From: Siderastrea radians | Taxonomy: Eukaryota > Cnidaria > Anthozoa > Scleractinia > Rhizangiidae | Assembly: GCA_964017195.1 (NCBI GenBank) | Contig: OZ024890.1 | Span: 49,715,593-49,779,592, forward strand | Direction: 5' to 3' | DNA: 64,000 nt | In this document: positions 1 through 6,698 of the stretch, one piece after another | Position numbering within the stretch: the first letter of the stretch is position 1 | How the letters are laid out: every line of letters begins with the position of its first letter | Translations under genes and position numbers: made by a program | Notes under the pieces: generated by a model | The model's database searches: none | Told to the model about the DNA's origin: nothing | Seen by the model: only the letters and a program-made list of their open reading frames with translations

Positions 1-448
1 TGTTTGTGGCTTGATCTGCCTGTGTTGGGTCTTTCACATTTGTGATGAAATTATTGTTCATGTTAATGGGTTGCTCCATCCGACCTCCTTCTTTCTTTGA
101 CAAGAATATCTCCCTTTGTGATTCATAACTTATAACCTTGTTGAGATCACCATGAACTGGATAATTGTCTTTTGGGACAATGAGTGACCCTGTCATCGTA
201 TCACCAGATATTGCAACAAATTTAGATGTATCAATACTTGGAATCTTAGATATCTCTGAATCAAGATATTGTTTAGTAACAACGTCATTATTATTGGTTC
301 CCTGTTTCACATTAACCAGTTTTTTATTCTGCATATCATAATCATTATTAGCATCTAATTTAAATCCAATACCAGATAAACCTCTTGAACCTATCTTACC
401 TAGTCCTTGAGAATCATCATGATTAAGGATACCGTTGGTATAACTCAT
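1..448 (-). CDS. Fibre-like protein, N-terminal part (runs off the left edge)
   Basis: A leftward frame starts at the ATG complementary to 446-448 and stays open for 149 codons to the window edge. I do not recognise the family with certainty. Two copies of a stalk-like repeat are visible, one with MQNKKLVNVKQGTNNNDVVT and a second with INMNNNFITNVKDPTQADQA; in both, a 'residual N/V-K-x-G/P' turn is followed by an (A/N)-D-x-(A/V)-T-type segment. Such repeats occur in phage tail fibres and virion fibres, so a receptor-binding or surface fibre role is inferred. The start is supported by the shared late motif (TCTAAACTAAT, 464-454) immediately upstream. That motif overlaps the stop codon of the packaging ATPase gene, so the two leftward genes are tightly packed. 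Confidence 0.65.
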   Translation of the reverse strand, partial: MSYTNGILNHDDSQGLGKIGSRGLSGIGFKLDANNDYDMQNKKLVNVKQGTNNNDVVTKQYLDSEISKIPSIDTSKFVAISGDTMTGSLIVPKDNYPVHGDLNKVISYESQREIFLSKKEGGRMEQPINMNNNFITNVKDPTQADQATN

Positions 449-459
449 ATAATATTAGT

Positions 460-1101
460 TTAGATTTTTTCGTCGAAATTTCGGGCTACCTTTTTTTTGA
501 CCTTATCAACATACAAAAAACTATATGGATCCTTAGTAGCTTTCTGATAATCTGATTTATTTATGTTCAGTTCTCGACAAATCATCGATTGCTCGTTACT
601 AGAAGGAAAATCAAAAACACAAAAATGTGAACAGTTCAAACGGATTGTCTTATCTGTCCCATAATAACTTTGTGACAAATAGATACAAGAGCAGTTTTTG
701 TTTCTGCTATTAGTGAAATAATCTCTTATCCTTTCGTCGTTTTTCTTTCCTGTATTCAAATAATCATCGAAGATCACCAGTTTTTGACCTTCATCAGACA
801 AATCTGTCAAAGGGATTATATCATTGTTACTCGCTTCTATCCCATCATAACCGACCTCTTTTGATATTGGTTCGAAAGATTTCAACAGGTGCTTATATTT
901 GCTTTGCTGTAGATTGCGAGCGTAAAGGTATATCTTGTCAAAGAACAATAACCTGTAGATCATCATCAAGCAGAGGTTGGTCTTGCCACCATTAGAAGGA
1001 GCACAAAGGAGCATCCTGAAACATCGGTCTGGCATAAAACTCTTTAATTGAACAAAATCGTCATTGTCATCATCTTGGATGTCGTAATTTTGAATCTTCA
1101 T
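460..1101 (-). CDS. A32-like (FtsK/HerA-type) genome packaging ATPase
   Basis: A 213-residue P-loop ATPase, the usual size for Polinton and adintovirus packaging ATPases, which pump DNA into the preformed capsid. The Walker A motif APSNGGKT lies at residues 34-41 and the Walker B strand LVIFDD at about 108-113. A later Q-rich strand (YLSQSYYGT, near residue 143) fits the sensor region. The gene reads leftward and is divergent from the PPxY protein gene. Its TAA stop (462-460) lies inside the TCTAAACTAAT motif of the next leftward gene. It lacks that motif itself, and its upstream region holds three copies of a 12-bp repeat instead. Family assignment is firm; frame is intact. Confidence 0.88.
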   Translation of the reverse strand: MKIQNYDIQDDDNDDFVQLKSFMPDRCFRMLLCAPSNGGKTNLCLMMIYRLLFFDKIYLYARNLQQSKYKHLLKSFEPISKEVGYDGIEASNNDIIPLTDLSDEGQKLVIFDDYLNTGKKNDERIRDYFTNSRNKNCSCIYLSQSYYGTDKTIRLNCSHFCVFDFPSSNEQSMICRELNINKSDYQKATKDPYSFLYVDKVKKKVARNFDEKI

Positions 1102-1230
1102 ATGATATTATGTTATACAATTTCACACGCTATGCGACACGCTATGCGACACGCTATGCGAGCGTTTTTATATATGATAACCCTAATTTTTCCGAACAAA
1201 ATACGAAATTTTATGTAAACAAATGATATA
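1102..1230. promoter_or_regulatory. Divergent intergenic region with a 3 x 12-bp repeat
   Basis: This is the only long divergent spacer in the element. Exact tandem copies of ACACGCTATGCG occupy 1125-1136, 1137-1148 and 1149-1160, followed by AT-rich DNA. They are GC-rich against an AT-rich background and lie between the ATPase and PPxY protein starts. A binding site for an element-encoded regulator is a reasonable inference; replication or packaging roles are also possible. Confidence 0.55.
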
Positions 1231-2226
1231 ATGAGTTTACTTAAATGGAAAGAAATGGCTGAGAAACGATCCGAGCTTGGTAAAAAGATTAACACAGTAA
1301 GAGATACAATAAAACAAAAAAAGATATCTGATCAAATGGGTGAAGTCGAGGCAGAGAAACTTTTCAAACCTATAACATCTGAGTTAAAGGAACTTACAGC
1401 CCCAAAAGCACCGTTGAGAAGATTGGTAAAGAAAAAGCGATCTGTTCCAGATTATGGAATAGCTATTGATGATGAAGTGCCTGATTATGGATTGGACGAT
1501 TTGTTTGATCAACCTGTTTTACCTGAAAACGAGAAACAAATAGTAGTACCAAAACCTCCATCTTATGAAGATGTCTTCAAGGATTTAGCATCAGGTAAAA
1601 AACAAATGTATATAGATCCAGAATACATGTATGAACCTGAAGATCTTCCACCTGAGTACGAAGAAGAAGTACCAGATTATGAAATTCTTGAAGAGGATGC
1701 AATTAACCAAGTTTTGGATGAAATTCAAATTCCTAACTATGATGAGATTGAATTACGACTTCAACAAGAAGATATGAATGACCAAAAGAGGAAATCTTAT
1801 CTGAAAAAAATCTTGAAAAATGCTAAAGAGAAACGACAACAACTTTCTGGATATTCGATGAATATTACTAAAAAATTAAATAGTGGCTCAATCACTGAAG
1901 CTGAGGCTCAATATCAAAGAAAAATTATTCAAGATACAAGAAAGGTTCTTACTGATTATGTAAATTACAATAATCAAAGACTGAAAAATATTAAAGGATC
2001 TGGTTTGAAGAAAAAAACAAAAAAAGGTGGACAGATAATGTTTTTCAATAATCCAACAGAAATGATGAAAAAACTTGAACTGATTATCGGATCAAAGGTT
2101 GCTGGTAATAATAGCATCGAACTACGGAATACAGGCGTCGCTCTTCTCGACATCTTGTTGAGAAATTCAATACTCAATAAGTCACAATACAACAAAATAT
2201 ACAAAAACTATTTTAGTCTAAACTAA
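1231..2226 (+). CDS. Late virion-associated protein with PPxY motifs (unknown family)
   Basis: A 331-residue protein that I cannot place in a named family. Its N-terminal half is acidic and proline/tyrosine-rich: PPSY at residues 109-112, PPEY at about 140-143, and VPDY three times (72-75, 83-86, 147-150). The middle (about 175-240) is charged and helical, probably coiled coil. A GSGLKKKTKKGG basic linker near residue 256 is followed by a compact C-terminal region. PPxY motifs recruit NEDD4-family ubiquitin ligases in many viruses, and adenovirus protein VI carries one, so an entry or trafficking role is possible. The ATG is the first in frame. Its stop codon lies inside the late motif of the penton-like gene. 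Confidence 0.7.
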   Translation: MSLLKWKEMAEKRSELGKKINTVRDTIKQKKISDQMGEVEAEKLFKPITSELKELTAPKAPLRRLVKKKRSVPDYGIAIDDEVPDYGLDDLFDQPVLPENEKQIVVPKPPSYEDVFKDLASGKKQMYIDPEYMYEPEDLPPEYEEEVPDYEILEEDAINQVLDEIQIPNYDEIELRLQQEDMNDQKRKSYLKKILKNAKEKRQQLSGYSMNITKKLNSGSITEAEAQYQRKIIQDTRKVLTDYVNYNNQRLKNIKGSGLKKKTKKGGQIMFFNNPTEMMKKLELIIGSKVAGNNSIELRNTGVALLDILLRNSILNKSQYNKIYKNYFSLN

Positions 2227-2230
2227 TCAT
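2217..2230 (+). promoter_or_regulatory. Late-type promoter motif before the penton-like gene
   Basis: TCTAAACTAATCAT lies 4 nt before the ATG at 2235. The same motif precedes six other late genes: at 464-454 on the minus strand and, on the plus strand, at about 2998, 3408, 4775, 6074 and 6493. It contains the stop codon of the preceding gene here. A promoter role is inferred from recurrence and fixed distance. Confidence 0.6.
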
Positions 2231-2234
2231 ATAT

Positions 2235-2996
2235 ATGAATAGACAACTTGTATTATCATCCCATACAGTAAAAAACCAAAATGGTAATAAACCATCGGAT
2301 TTCACAATCAAATACCGTAATCCGATAATACTAGATTCAAACAGACAATATGAAATCGGCCTCGACCGAATCATTTCGATGTCATTCACATGGTTTAACA
2401 TTACGAGAGAACTCAATAATCAGAAAATAAGATATTCGACAGATAGTGGTGCTAATTGGACGGAAATTATATTCAACCCTGGAGTATGGAATTACATTGA
2501 TTTTGACAATTTAATCAAAGAAAAAACAAAAACAGGGACATCATCAAACCCTCAATATCCTATAACTCTTGAGTTTGACGATACAATATTTCGAACAATA
2601 ATAACACTTGCCTCAAATTACAGATTAGATCTTACTCAAAGTGATTTTAATGATCTTATTGGTTTCAATAAAAAGATTCTAACAAGTAGTGTAAATGTTG
2701 GAGATTACATTCCTAATCTCTCACAAGACAGAGAAATATTAAATGTTCATTGTGATTTGATAAGTGACAGTCTTGTCGATGGTGAAGAGTCAGATATTAT
2801 ATATATTTTCAGTACTTCAACTCTCACTCCGAGTTATAGTTTCACACAAGAGCCTCGACGAGTACAGTTTAATCCAGTCAATAAAAATACGATTAATAAA
2901 ATTCGGATTTATATCACCGACGGTAAACGAAGAATTATAGATCTTAATCATAGTGACACTTCATTCAGTTTGATTTTAAGAGAGAAGAGAGATTAA
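2235..2996 (+). CDS. Penton-like minor capsid protein
   Basis: A 253-residue protein immediately downstream of the PPxY protein gene. Position (just before the major capsid gene), size and predominance of beta-strand-like segments fit the single jelly-roll penton proteins of Polintons. A conserved-looking segment FNDLIGFNKKIL lies near residue 138, after a strand-rich N-terminus that begins RQLVLSSHT. It would form the fivefold vertices of an icosahedral capsid. No frame damage is visible. The assignment rests on synteny and overall resemblance rather than a catalytic signature. Confidence 0.7.
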   Translation: MNRQLVLSSHTVKNQNGNKPSDFTIKYRNPIILDSNRQYEIGLDRIISMSFTWFNITRELNNQKIRYSTDSGANWTEIIFNPGVWNYIDFDNLIKEKTKTGTSSNPQYPITLEFDDTIFRTIITLASNYRLDLTQSDFNDLIGFNKKILTSSVNVGDYIPNLSQDREILNVHCDLISDSLVDGEESDIIYIFSTSTLTPSYSFTQEPRRVQFNPVNKNTINKIRIYITDGKRRIIDLNHSDTSFSLILREKRD

Positions 2997-3014
2997 TCTA
3001 ACTAATAGTTATAC

Positions 3015-3383
3015 ATGGCATCATATGAATATAAACGTGTATATCACCCGAAACTAGGTCGTTTTGTGTATAAGCATAAAGGATCTGGGATTATTGTTGA
3101 TAACATATTCAAACCAGTTGGAAGGGTGTTAAGTAAAGTTCCAGAAATGGTTTTAAAACCTTTTGCCAAAAAAGCGCTTGAATCTGGTATTTCACATGCT
3201 GGAGACAAACTTGGAAAAAAAGCAGCTGAAAAAAGCGGAGAGCTTATTATGAGAAAATTACACGGTTTAACTAAACAACCAATGAATGAAATCGTGAAAC
3301 CAACCAAACCTACTAAACCAAAACAAGAAGACTACAACACAATTCTGAATAGACTTATATCTGGTACTGGATTAAGACGTTAA
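3015..3383 (+). CDS. Small basic virion protein (unknown family)
   Basis: A 122-residue lysine-rich protein between the penton-like and major capsid genes. The start is set by a variant of the late motif (TCTAACTAAT at 2998-3007). The N-terminus YKRVYHPKLGRFVYKHKGSG is followed by an amphipathic or hydrophobic stretch (about 35-85) and a PTKPTKPK linker near residues 98-105. A minor capsid or DNA-binding core role is likely from its charge and position in the structural block, but I do not recognise a domain. Confidence 0.6.
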   Translation: MASYEYKRVYHPKLGRFVYKHKGSGIIVDNIFKPVGRVLSKVPEMVLKPFAKKALESGISHAGDKLGKKAAEKSGELIMRKLHGLTKQPMNEIVKPTKPTKPKQEDYNTILNRLISGTGLRR

Positions 3384-3425
3384 AATGTCATTAAAAAGTG
3401 AATTTTATCTAAACTAATCATATAA

Positions 3426-4715
3426 ATGAGTTTCAGAACAAATGAAAATCTTCAACGATATGAATACGTTCGTTTCCATTTGGATAATGTCATTGAGCAA
3501 CCTGCTAACAATCAAAGCCAGAAAAAGACGGGTTACAGATTCACAATCAACGATCGGTCGACTATGTTTGATTTCTTCAATGGGTATTTCGAAGTAACTA
3601 AAGAGCTTCAAAAAAGGGCAGATGGTGCTGGATATGCTGCAGCAGATCGCATCACAATGATAAACGGATCTCACAGTCTAATCAGACATATGGTTATCAA
3701 ATCTTCAGGCAAAATCGTGTATGAGAGTGATAATTTGCATCGAATAACGAATGTGAAAAATCTCCTTGAATACAGCGATGATTATAGTAGATCCGTTGGA
3801 AAGAATTCGTTCTGGTATCTAGATACTGATGGAACTACAGCAGATACAAACACAGGTTTCGAAGCCCGTCGTATTTTAACCCAGGCTAATCAGAATGACG
3901 GCGGCGGAGGAGCTAAATCGATTAACGAGATGATTCCGTTAAACAGATACAGCTTTTTCCAAGAATTAGAAAGAAAAATGCTACCTCCAATGCAGCTCAC
4001 ATTTGAACTAACCCTGAACGACGATGATGAATTGATTCACAAAGCAGCAGCGGCTGACGATGGTCGTGTTGTAGTAAAGAGATTGTATCTTTGGCTACCA
4101 AGACTAATCCCAAAAGACAGTATGTATAGTAATTTCGTTTCAGAGTTTCTTAAGCCAACAACCTGGACATATATGCGAGATCTCTACAATCAGTCGGCAA
4201 ATACCAGAGCTATTCAGAATATGTTTCAAATCAGTCCAGCTATTGATAACGTTAAACATGTTTTTATTTATCTCCAGCGAACAGACGCACCGAATGATGT
4301 TGAAGCAGAGAGGAGTCCGTATTTGTTCGATACTTTCAAGTTGAATGCCGCTAACGCTAACAGCTCTCTATCAAGCTGTAGGCTTGAATATGGGAATAAC
4401 GTTTTTTACCCAGAGCTGGAATATGATAGTGACTCTAAAATACGGATATTTAATGATCTCATGTCATATGCATTTCGTAAGAACGATTACAATTCAGGAA
4501 CACAGCTTAATGTATCCAATTACACCAGTTTGTACGGATTATTGTATTTCGATTTGTTATATCAGAAAGAGGTAGTGACGAGAGATCCTAAACAGTTGAT
4601 TCTCCATTATCGTCTCAATGTAGCCCCAGCAGCAAACGTCCGAGCTCATAGCATCGTATTTTACGAGAGTGAGGTTGTTGTTAAGACAGTTGGAAACGAA
4701 TTGATGATAGTTTAA
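3426..4715 (+). CDS. Major capsid protein (hexon-like, double jelly roll)
   Basis: A 429-residue protein in the position occupied by the double jelly-roll major capsid protein in Polintons and adintoviruses. The segment IPLNRYSFFQELERKMLPPM (near residue 180) followed by a strand with TFELTLNDDDE is typical of this capsid family, and the C-terminal third again looks strand-rich. It would build the pseudo-hexagonal capsomers. The late motif TCTAAACTAATCA (3408-3420) lies directly before the ATG, one of the two best matches in the element. The frame is intact. Confidence 0.82.
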   Translation: MSFRTNENLQRYEYVRFHLDNVIEQPANNQSQKKTGYRFTINDRSTMFDFFNGYFEVTKELQKRADGAGYAAADRITMINGSHSLIRHMVIKSSGKIVYESDNLHRITNVKNLLEYSDDYSRSVGKNSFWYLDTDGTTADTNTGFEARRILTQANQNDGGGGAKSINEMIPLNRYSFFQELERKMLPPMQLTFELTLNDDDELIHKAAAADDGRVVVKRLYLWLPRLIPKDSMYSNFVSEFLKPTTWTYMRDLYNQSANTRAIQNMFQISPAIDNVKHVFIYLQRTDAPNDVEAERSPYLFDTFKLNAANANSSLSSCRLEYGNNVFYPELEYDSDSKIRIFNDLMSYAFRKNDYNSGTQLNVSNYTSLYGLLYFDLLYQKEVVTRDPKQLILHYRLNVAPAANVRAHSIVFYESEVVVKTVGNELMIV

Positions 4716-4789
4716 ATAAATAAGTTTTACATCGATGAAAATTTAAATGAATATGTTTTTTAAAATAGAATTTATCTAACATATAATAT
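4716..4789 (+). promoter_or_regulatory. Late-type promoter region before the pX/pVI-like gene
   Basis: This spacer holds TCTAACATATAATATATG (4775-4792), a shorter variant of the late motif abutting the ATG, preceded by AT-rich DNA. Confidence 0.45.
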
Positions 4790-5620
4790 ATGACACAACT
4801 ATACGAAATTAAAGTTAGTTTATCACCAAACCAGAAAAAGAATCTTAGTAACGCGTATCATAAAAGAGAAACTATCGTTTTGAGACTGACAAAGGATTCA
4901 TTATCTGGGAATGACACTCTATACGTACCTCAGAATATAGTTAAGCGATTGGATAAAAATAGAAAATTGAAAAAGGGAATGGACATCAAACTAGCAAAAA
5001 CAAACATTCGAAAGCAAGTTGGTGGATCACTCCTCTCTACAGTTTTGAATCTGGGACGAACTTTTGTTCCCACTATTGCTAAGACTCTTGGATTGTCGGC
5101 TTTAGCTGGAGCAGCTAGTGAAGGAGCATCTCGGATCGTCAAAAAGATATCTGGAAAAGGAATTCAAACTGGTGGGTTTCTCATACCACAAAATAAAATC
5201 AACCAGTTGATAGCATATAAACATCTTTTGACCACAAAACAAAAACAAGATATATTAAATGCTCTACAAACAGGCTCTGGTGTTCATATAAAACCGACGA
5301 AAGTACAAACAGGTGGGTTCTTAGGTACTCTTCTTGCATCAATTGGAGTTCCTTTAGCTATTGAGGCAATAAAGAAGATCACTGGTAATGGTTCTCCTCG
5401 GATGGGACAGCCTAAACAAAGACCACCCAGATCTAACAATCAAAATGGTGGTTTGTTAGACCCAATGTATATAACTCCACCTTTTTATGGAAATTGGCCG
5501 AACGATACAATCGGTATGGGAATTAAAAAAAAAAGAAAAGCTCACAAAAAGGGCGACGGTCTGCTATTAGGAAAGAACTCACCCTTCAAAAAAGTCCCTC
5601 TTCTAAACATTTTGTTGTAA
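4790..5620 (+). CDS. pX/pVI-like virion core protein with four QxGG sites
   Basis: A 276-residue basic protein in the position of the adenoviral pX/pVI-like precursors of Polintons. Four matched sites are visible: QVGG (76-79), QTGG (126-129), QTGG (173-176) and QNGG (218-221), each followed by Ser, Phe, Phe or Leu. Adenain-type proteases cut after xxGG, so these are probable maturation sites that would release hydrophobic or amphipathic peptides (about 80-110 and 177-195). The C-terminal tail is lysine-rich. Near its 3' end, an A10 run (5525-5534) coincides with the opening of the protease frame, which is -1 relative to this gene. Role inferred: membrane lysis and/or DNA condensation during entry. 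Confidence 0.72.
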   Translation: MTQLYEIKVSLSPNQKKNLSNAYHKRETIVLRLTKDSLSGNDTLYVPQNIVKRLDKNRKLKKGMDIKLAKTNIRKQVGGSLLSTVLNLGRTFVPTIAKTLGLSALAGAASEGASRIVKKISGKGIQTGGFLIPQNKINQLIAYKHLLTTKQKQDILNALQTGSGVHIKPTKVQTGGFLGTLLASIGVPLAIEAIKKITGNGSPRMGQPKQRPPRSNNQNGGLLDPMYITPPFYGNWPNDTIGMGIKKKRKAHKKGDGLLLGKNSPFKKVPLLNILL

Positions 5621-6078
5621 AACCAAAATTCCATAACAATGTCCCATTAAGCAATTACGATTTAATAAAATGGTGTAAATATCTGAATATCCCAATTAAA
5701 GATGTTCTGTCTAGAGATGAATCAGTGCCCCACAATCATAGACAGGCTCTATTCATTTACAATCTTGAACCATCATATATGAGCGGTAGCCATTGGGTAT
5801 CCACATATGTGAAAGATAACGTGGTCAATTACTTTGATAGCTTTGGTTTACCTCCCTTCCAAGAAATTGTCAATCACGCAAGAAAAAAGAATTTAACACT
5901 TCTTCATCAAAATAACCAAATACAAAATTTAATGACGACAACATGTGGTTACTTTTGTTTATACTTTTTAAATGAGATGAATAAGGGCAAATCATATTTT
6001 GATCTGTTGGAAGTTTTCGACATATATGATACGACGAAGAATGAGAAATTCTTAGAACAGTATTTCAAAAATATCTAA
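5527..6078 (+). CDS. Adenain-like cysteine protease (no in-frame ATG)
   Basis: The protease matures virion precursor proteins. The catalytic His is in GSHWVS, an acidic residue in YFDSFG and the nucleophile in TTCGYFCLYF, in the order seen in adenain-like Ulp1-fold proteases. The conserved N-terminal part (LSNYDLIKWCKYLN) lies upstream of the first possible start codon in frame, GTG 5725, so that start would truncate the fold. The frame is open from 5527, directly after TAA at 5524-5526, and contains no ATG. The nearest ATG (5639) is in another frame and stops after three codons. Either the protease is made by -1 slippage at the A10 run in the upstream gene, or a 1-nt indel near the CCC at 5642-5644 has cut it off from that ATG. 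Confidence 0.8.
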   Translation, partial: KKKKSSQKGRRSAIRKELTLQKSPSSKHFVVKPKFHNNVPLSNYDLIKWCKYLNIPIKDVLSRDESVPHNHRQALFIYNLEPSYMSGSHWVSTYVKDNVVNYFDSFGLPPFQEIVNHARKKNLTLLHQNNQIQNLMTTTCGYFCLYFLNEMNKGKSYFDLLEVFDIYDTTKNEKFLEQYFKNI

Positions 6079-6089
6079 CTCATACATAT

Positions 6090-6491
6090 ATGAGATCATA
6101 TTGCGTGAAACAAAAAAAGGTCACAGAATGTGTAACCGGGAGTGAACGATATGAAAAGGCTAAAAATGGGAGGCTTATGCTTAAATGCAAATGCTCTGAA
6201 TGTGGTATTACAAAAACCAAATTCATCAAAAGCCAAAAGGGAGGTGAAAATCCATTAGGTAAAGCTTTTGAGGCAGCCAAAATAGCCGAACAAATAACTC
6301 GCAAAGTAATTCCATGAACCAACCATGTATTTGACCGATATTGGTCTGGTGATATTTTGAAAGGTGCTTTTAATAATAAAACAGGTATAACAAGCAAGAA
6401 ATTCTGGACTAAACCAAAGAAGGGTACTGTTATGCGTTTGGTGAAAAATCCGAAAACTGGTAAATATGAAAACGTATATATTGAACCTTAA
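6090..6491 (+). pseudogene. Zinc-ribbon protein, first copy, with in-frame TGA
   Basis: The first 75 codons encode a Cys-rich module: SYCVKQKK, then TECV, then KCKCSECGITKTKF, closely matching the ORF at 6513. A TGA at 6315-6317 interrupts it, but the same frame continues for 57 codons (visible segments YWSGDILKGAFNN and KFWTKPKKGTVMRLV) to TAA at 6489-6491. The tail has no ATG near its start, so it was probably part of this protein. A CGA-to-TGA transition would explain the stop; programmed readthrough is possible but the following base context (ACC) is not a known leaky one. The late motif TCTAACTCAT lies at 6074-6083. Function of the zinc ribbon is unknown. Confidence 0.65.
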
Positions 6492-6492
6492 T

Positions 6493-6512
6493 CTAATCTA
6501 ATCATATTATAT
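6493..6512 (+). promoter_or_regulatory. Late-type promoter motif before the second zinc ribbon
   Basis: TCTAATCTAATCATATTAT directly precedes the ATG at 6513 and starts 2 nt after the stop of the preceding ORF. The half-motif CTAAT is duplicated here. Confidence 0.5.
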
Positions 6513-6698
6513 ATGAAATCATATTGCGTGAAACAGAAGAAACAGACAGAATGCGTTCCTGGTTCTGAAAGAGTTGTAAAAGCCAAAAATGGGAGATCAA
6601 TGATGAAGTGTACTTGTGCTGAATGTGGTATTACAAAGACGAAATTCGTTAAACAGGCGGGAAACGGGGTCGCCCGTCGAAAGGGGCGGGCGTACTAG
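6513..6698 (+). CDS. Zinc-ribbon protein, second copy; 0-frame leader of a likely frameshift fusion
   Basis: A 61-residue ORF paralogous to the one at 6090: SYCVKQKKQTECV followed by KCTCAECGITKTKFVK, giving a four-cysteine ribbon. After the ribbon the frame continues only 14 codons to TAG (6696-6698). The PLA2 frame is -1 relative to this ORF and opens at 6653. The overlap holds GGGAAAC (6659-6665) in the correct phase (G GGA AAC), then a 5-nt spacer, then an 8-bp GC-rich hairpin. I infer that this ORF ends two ways: as a short protein and, after frameshifting, as the N-terminus of the PLA2 protein. Loss of one base in the G run is the alternative. Confidence 0.72.
   Translation: MKSYCVKQKKQTECVPGSERVVKAKNGRSMMKCTCAECGITKTKFVKQAGNGVARRKGRAY

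Noticed and set aside
1125..1160. CRISPR-like array
   Set aside because: Repeats are only 12 bp, directly abutting, with no spacers, in a eukaryotic context.
5725..6078. Protease starting at GTG 5725
   Set aside because: It would remove the N-terminal part of the fold that is clearly encoded upstream in the same frame.
6653..6698. Reading the zinc-ribbon/PLA2 frame break as simple decay
   Set aside because: Decay is possible, but an in-phase canonical heptamer with correct spacer and hairpin is better explained by programmed shifting; kept as the alternative.
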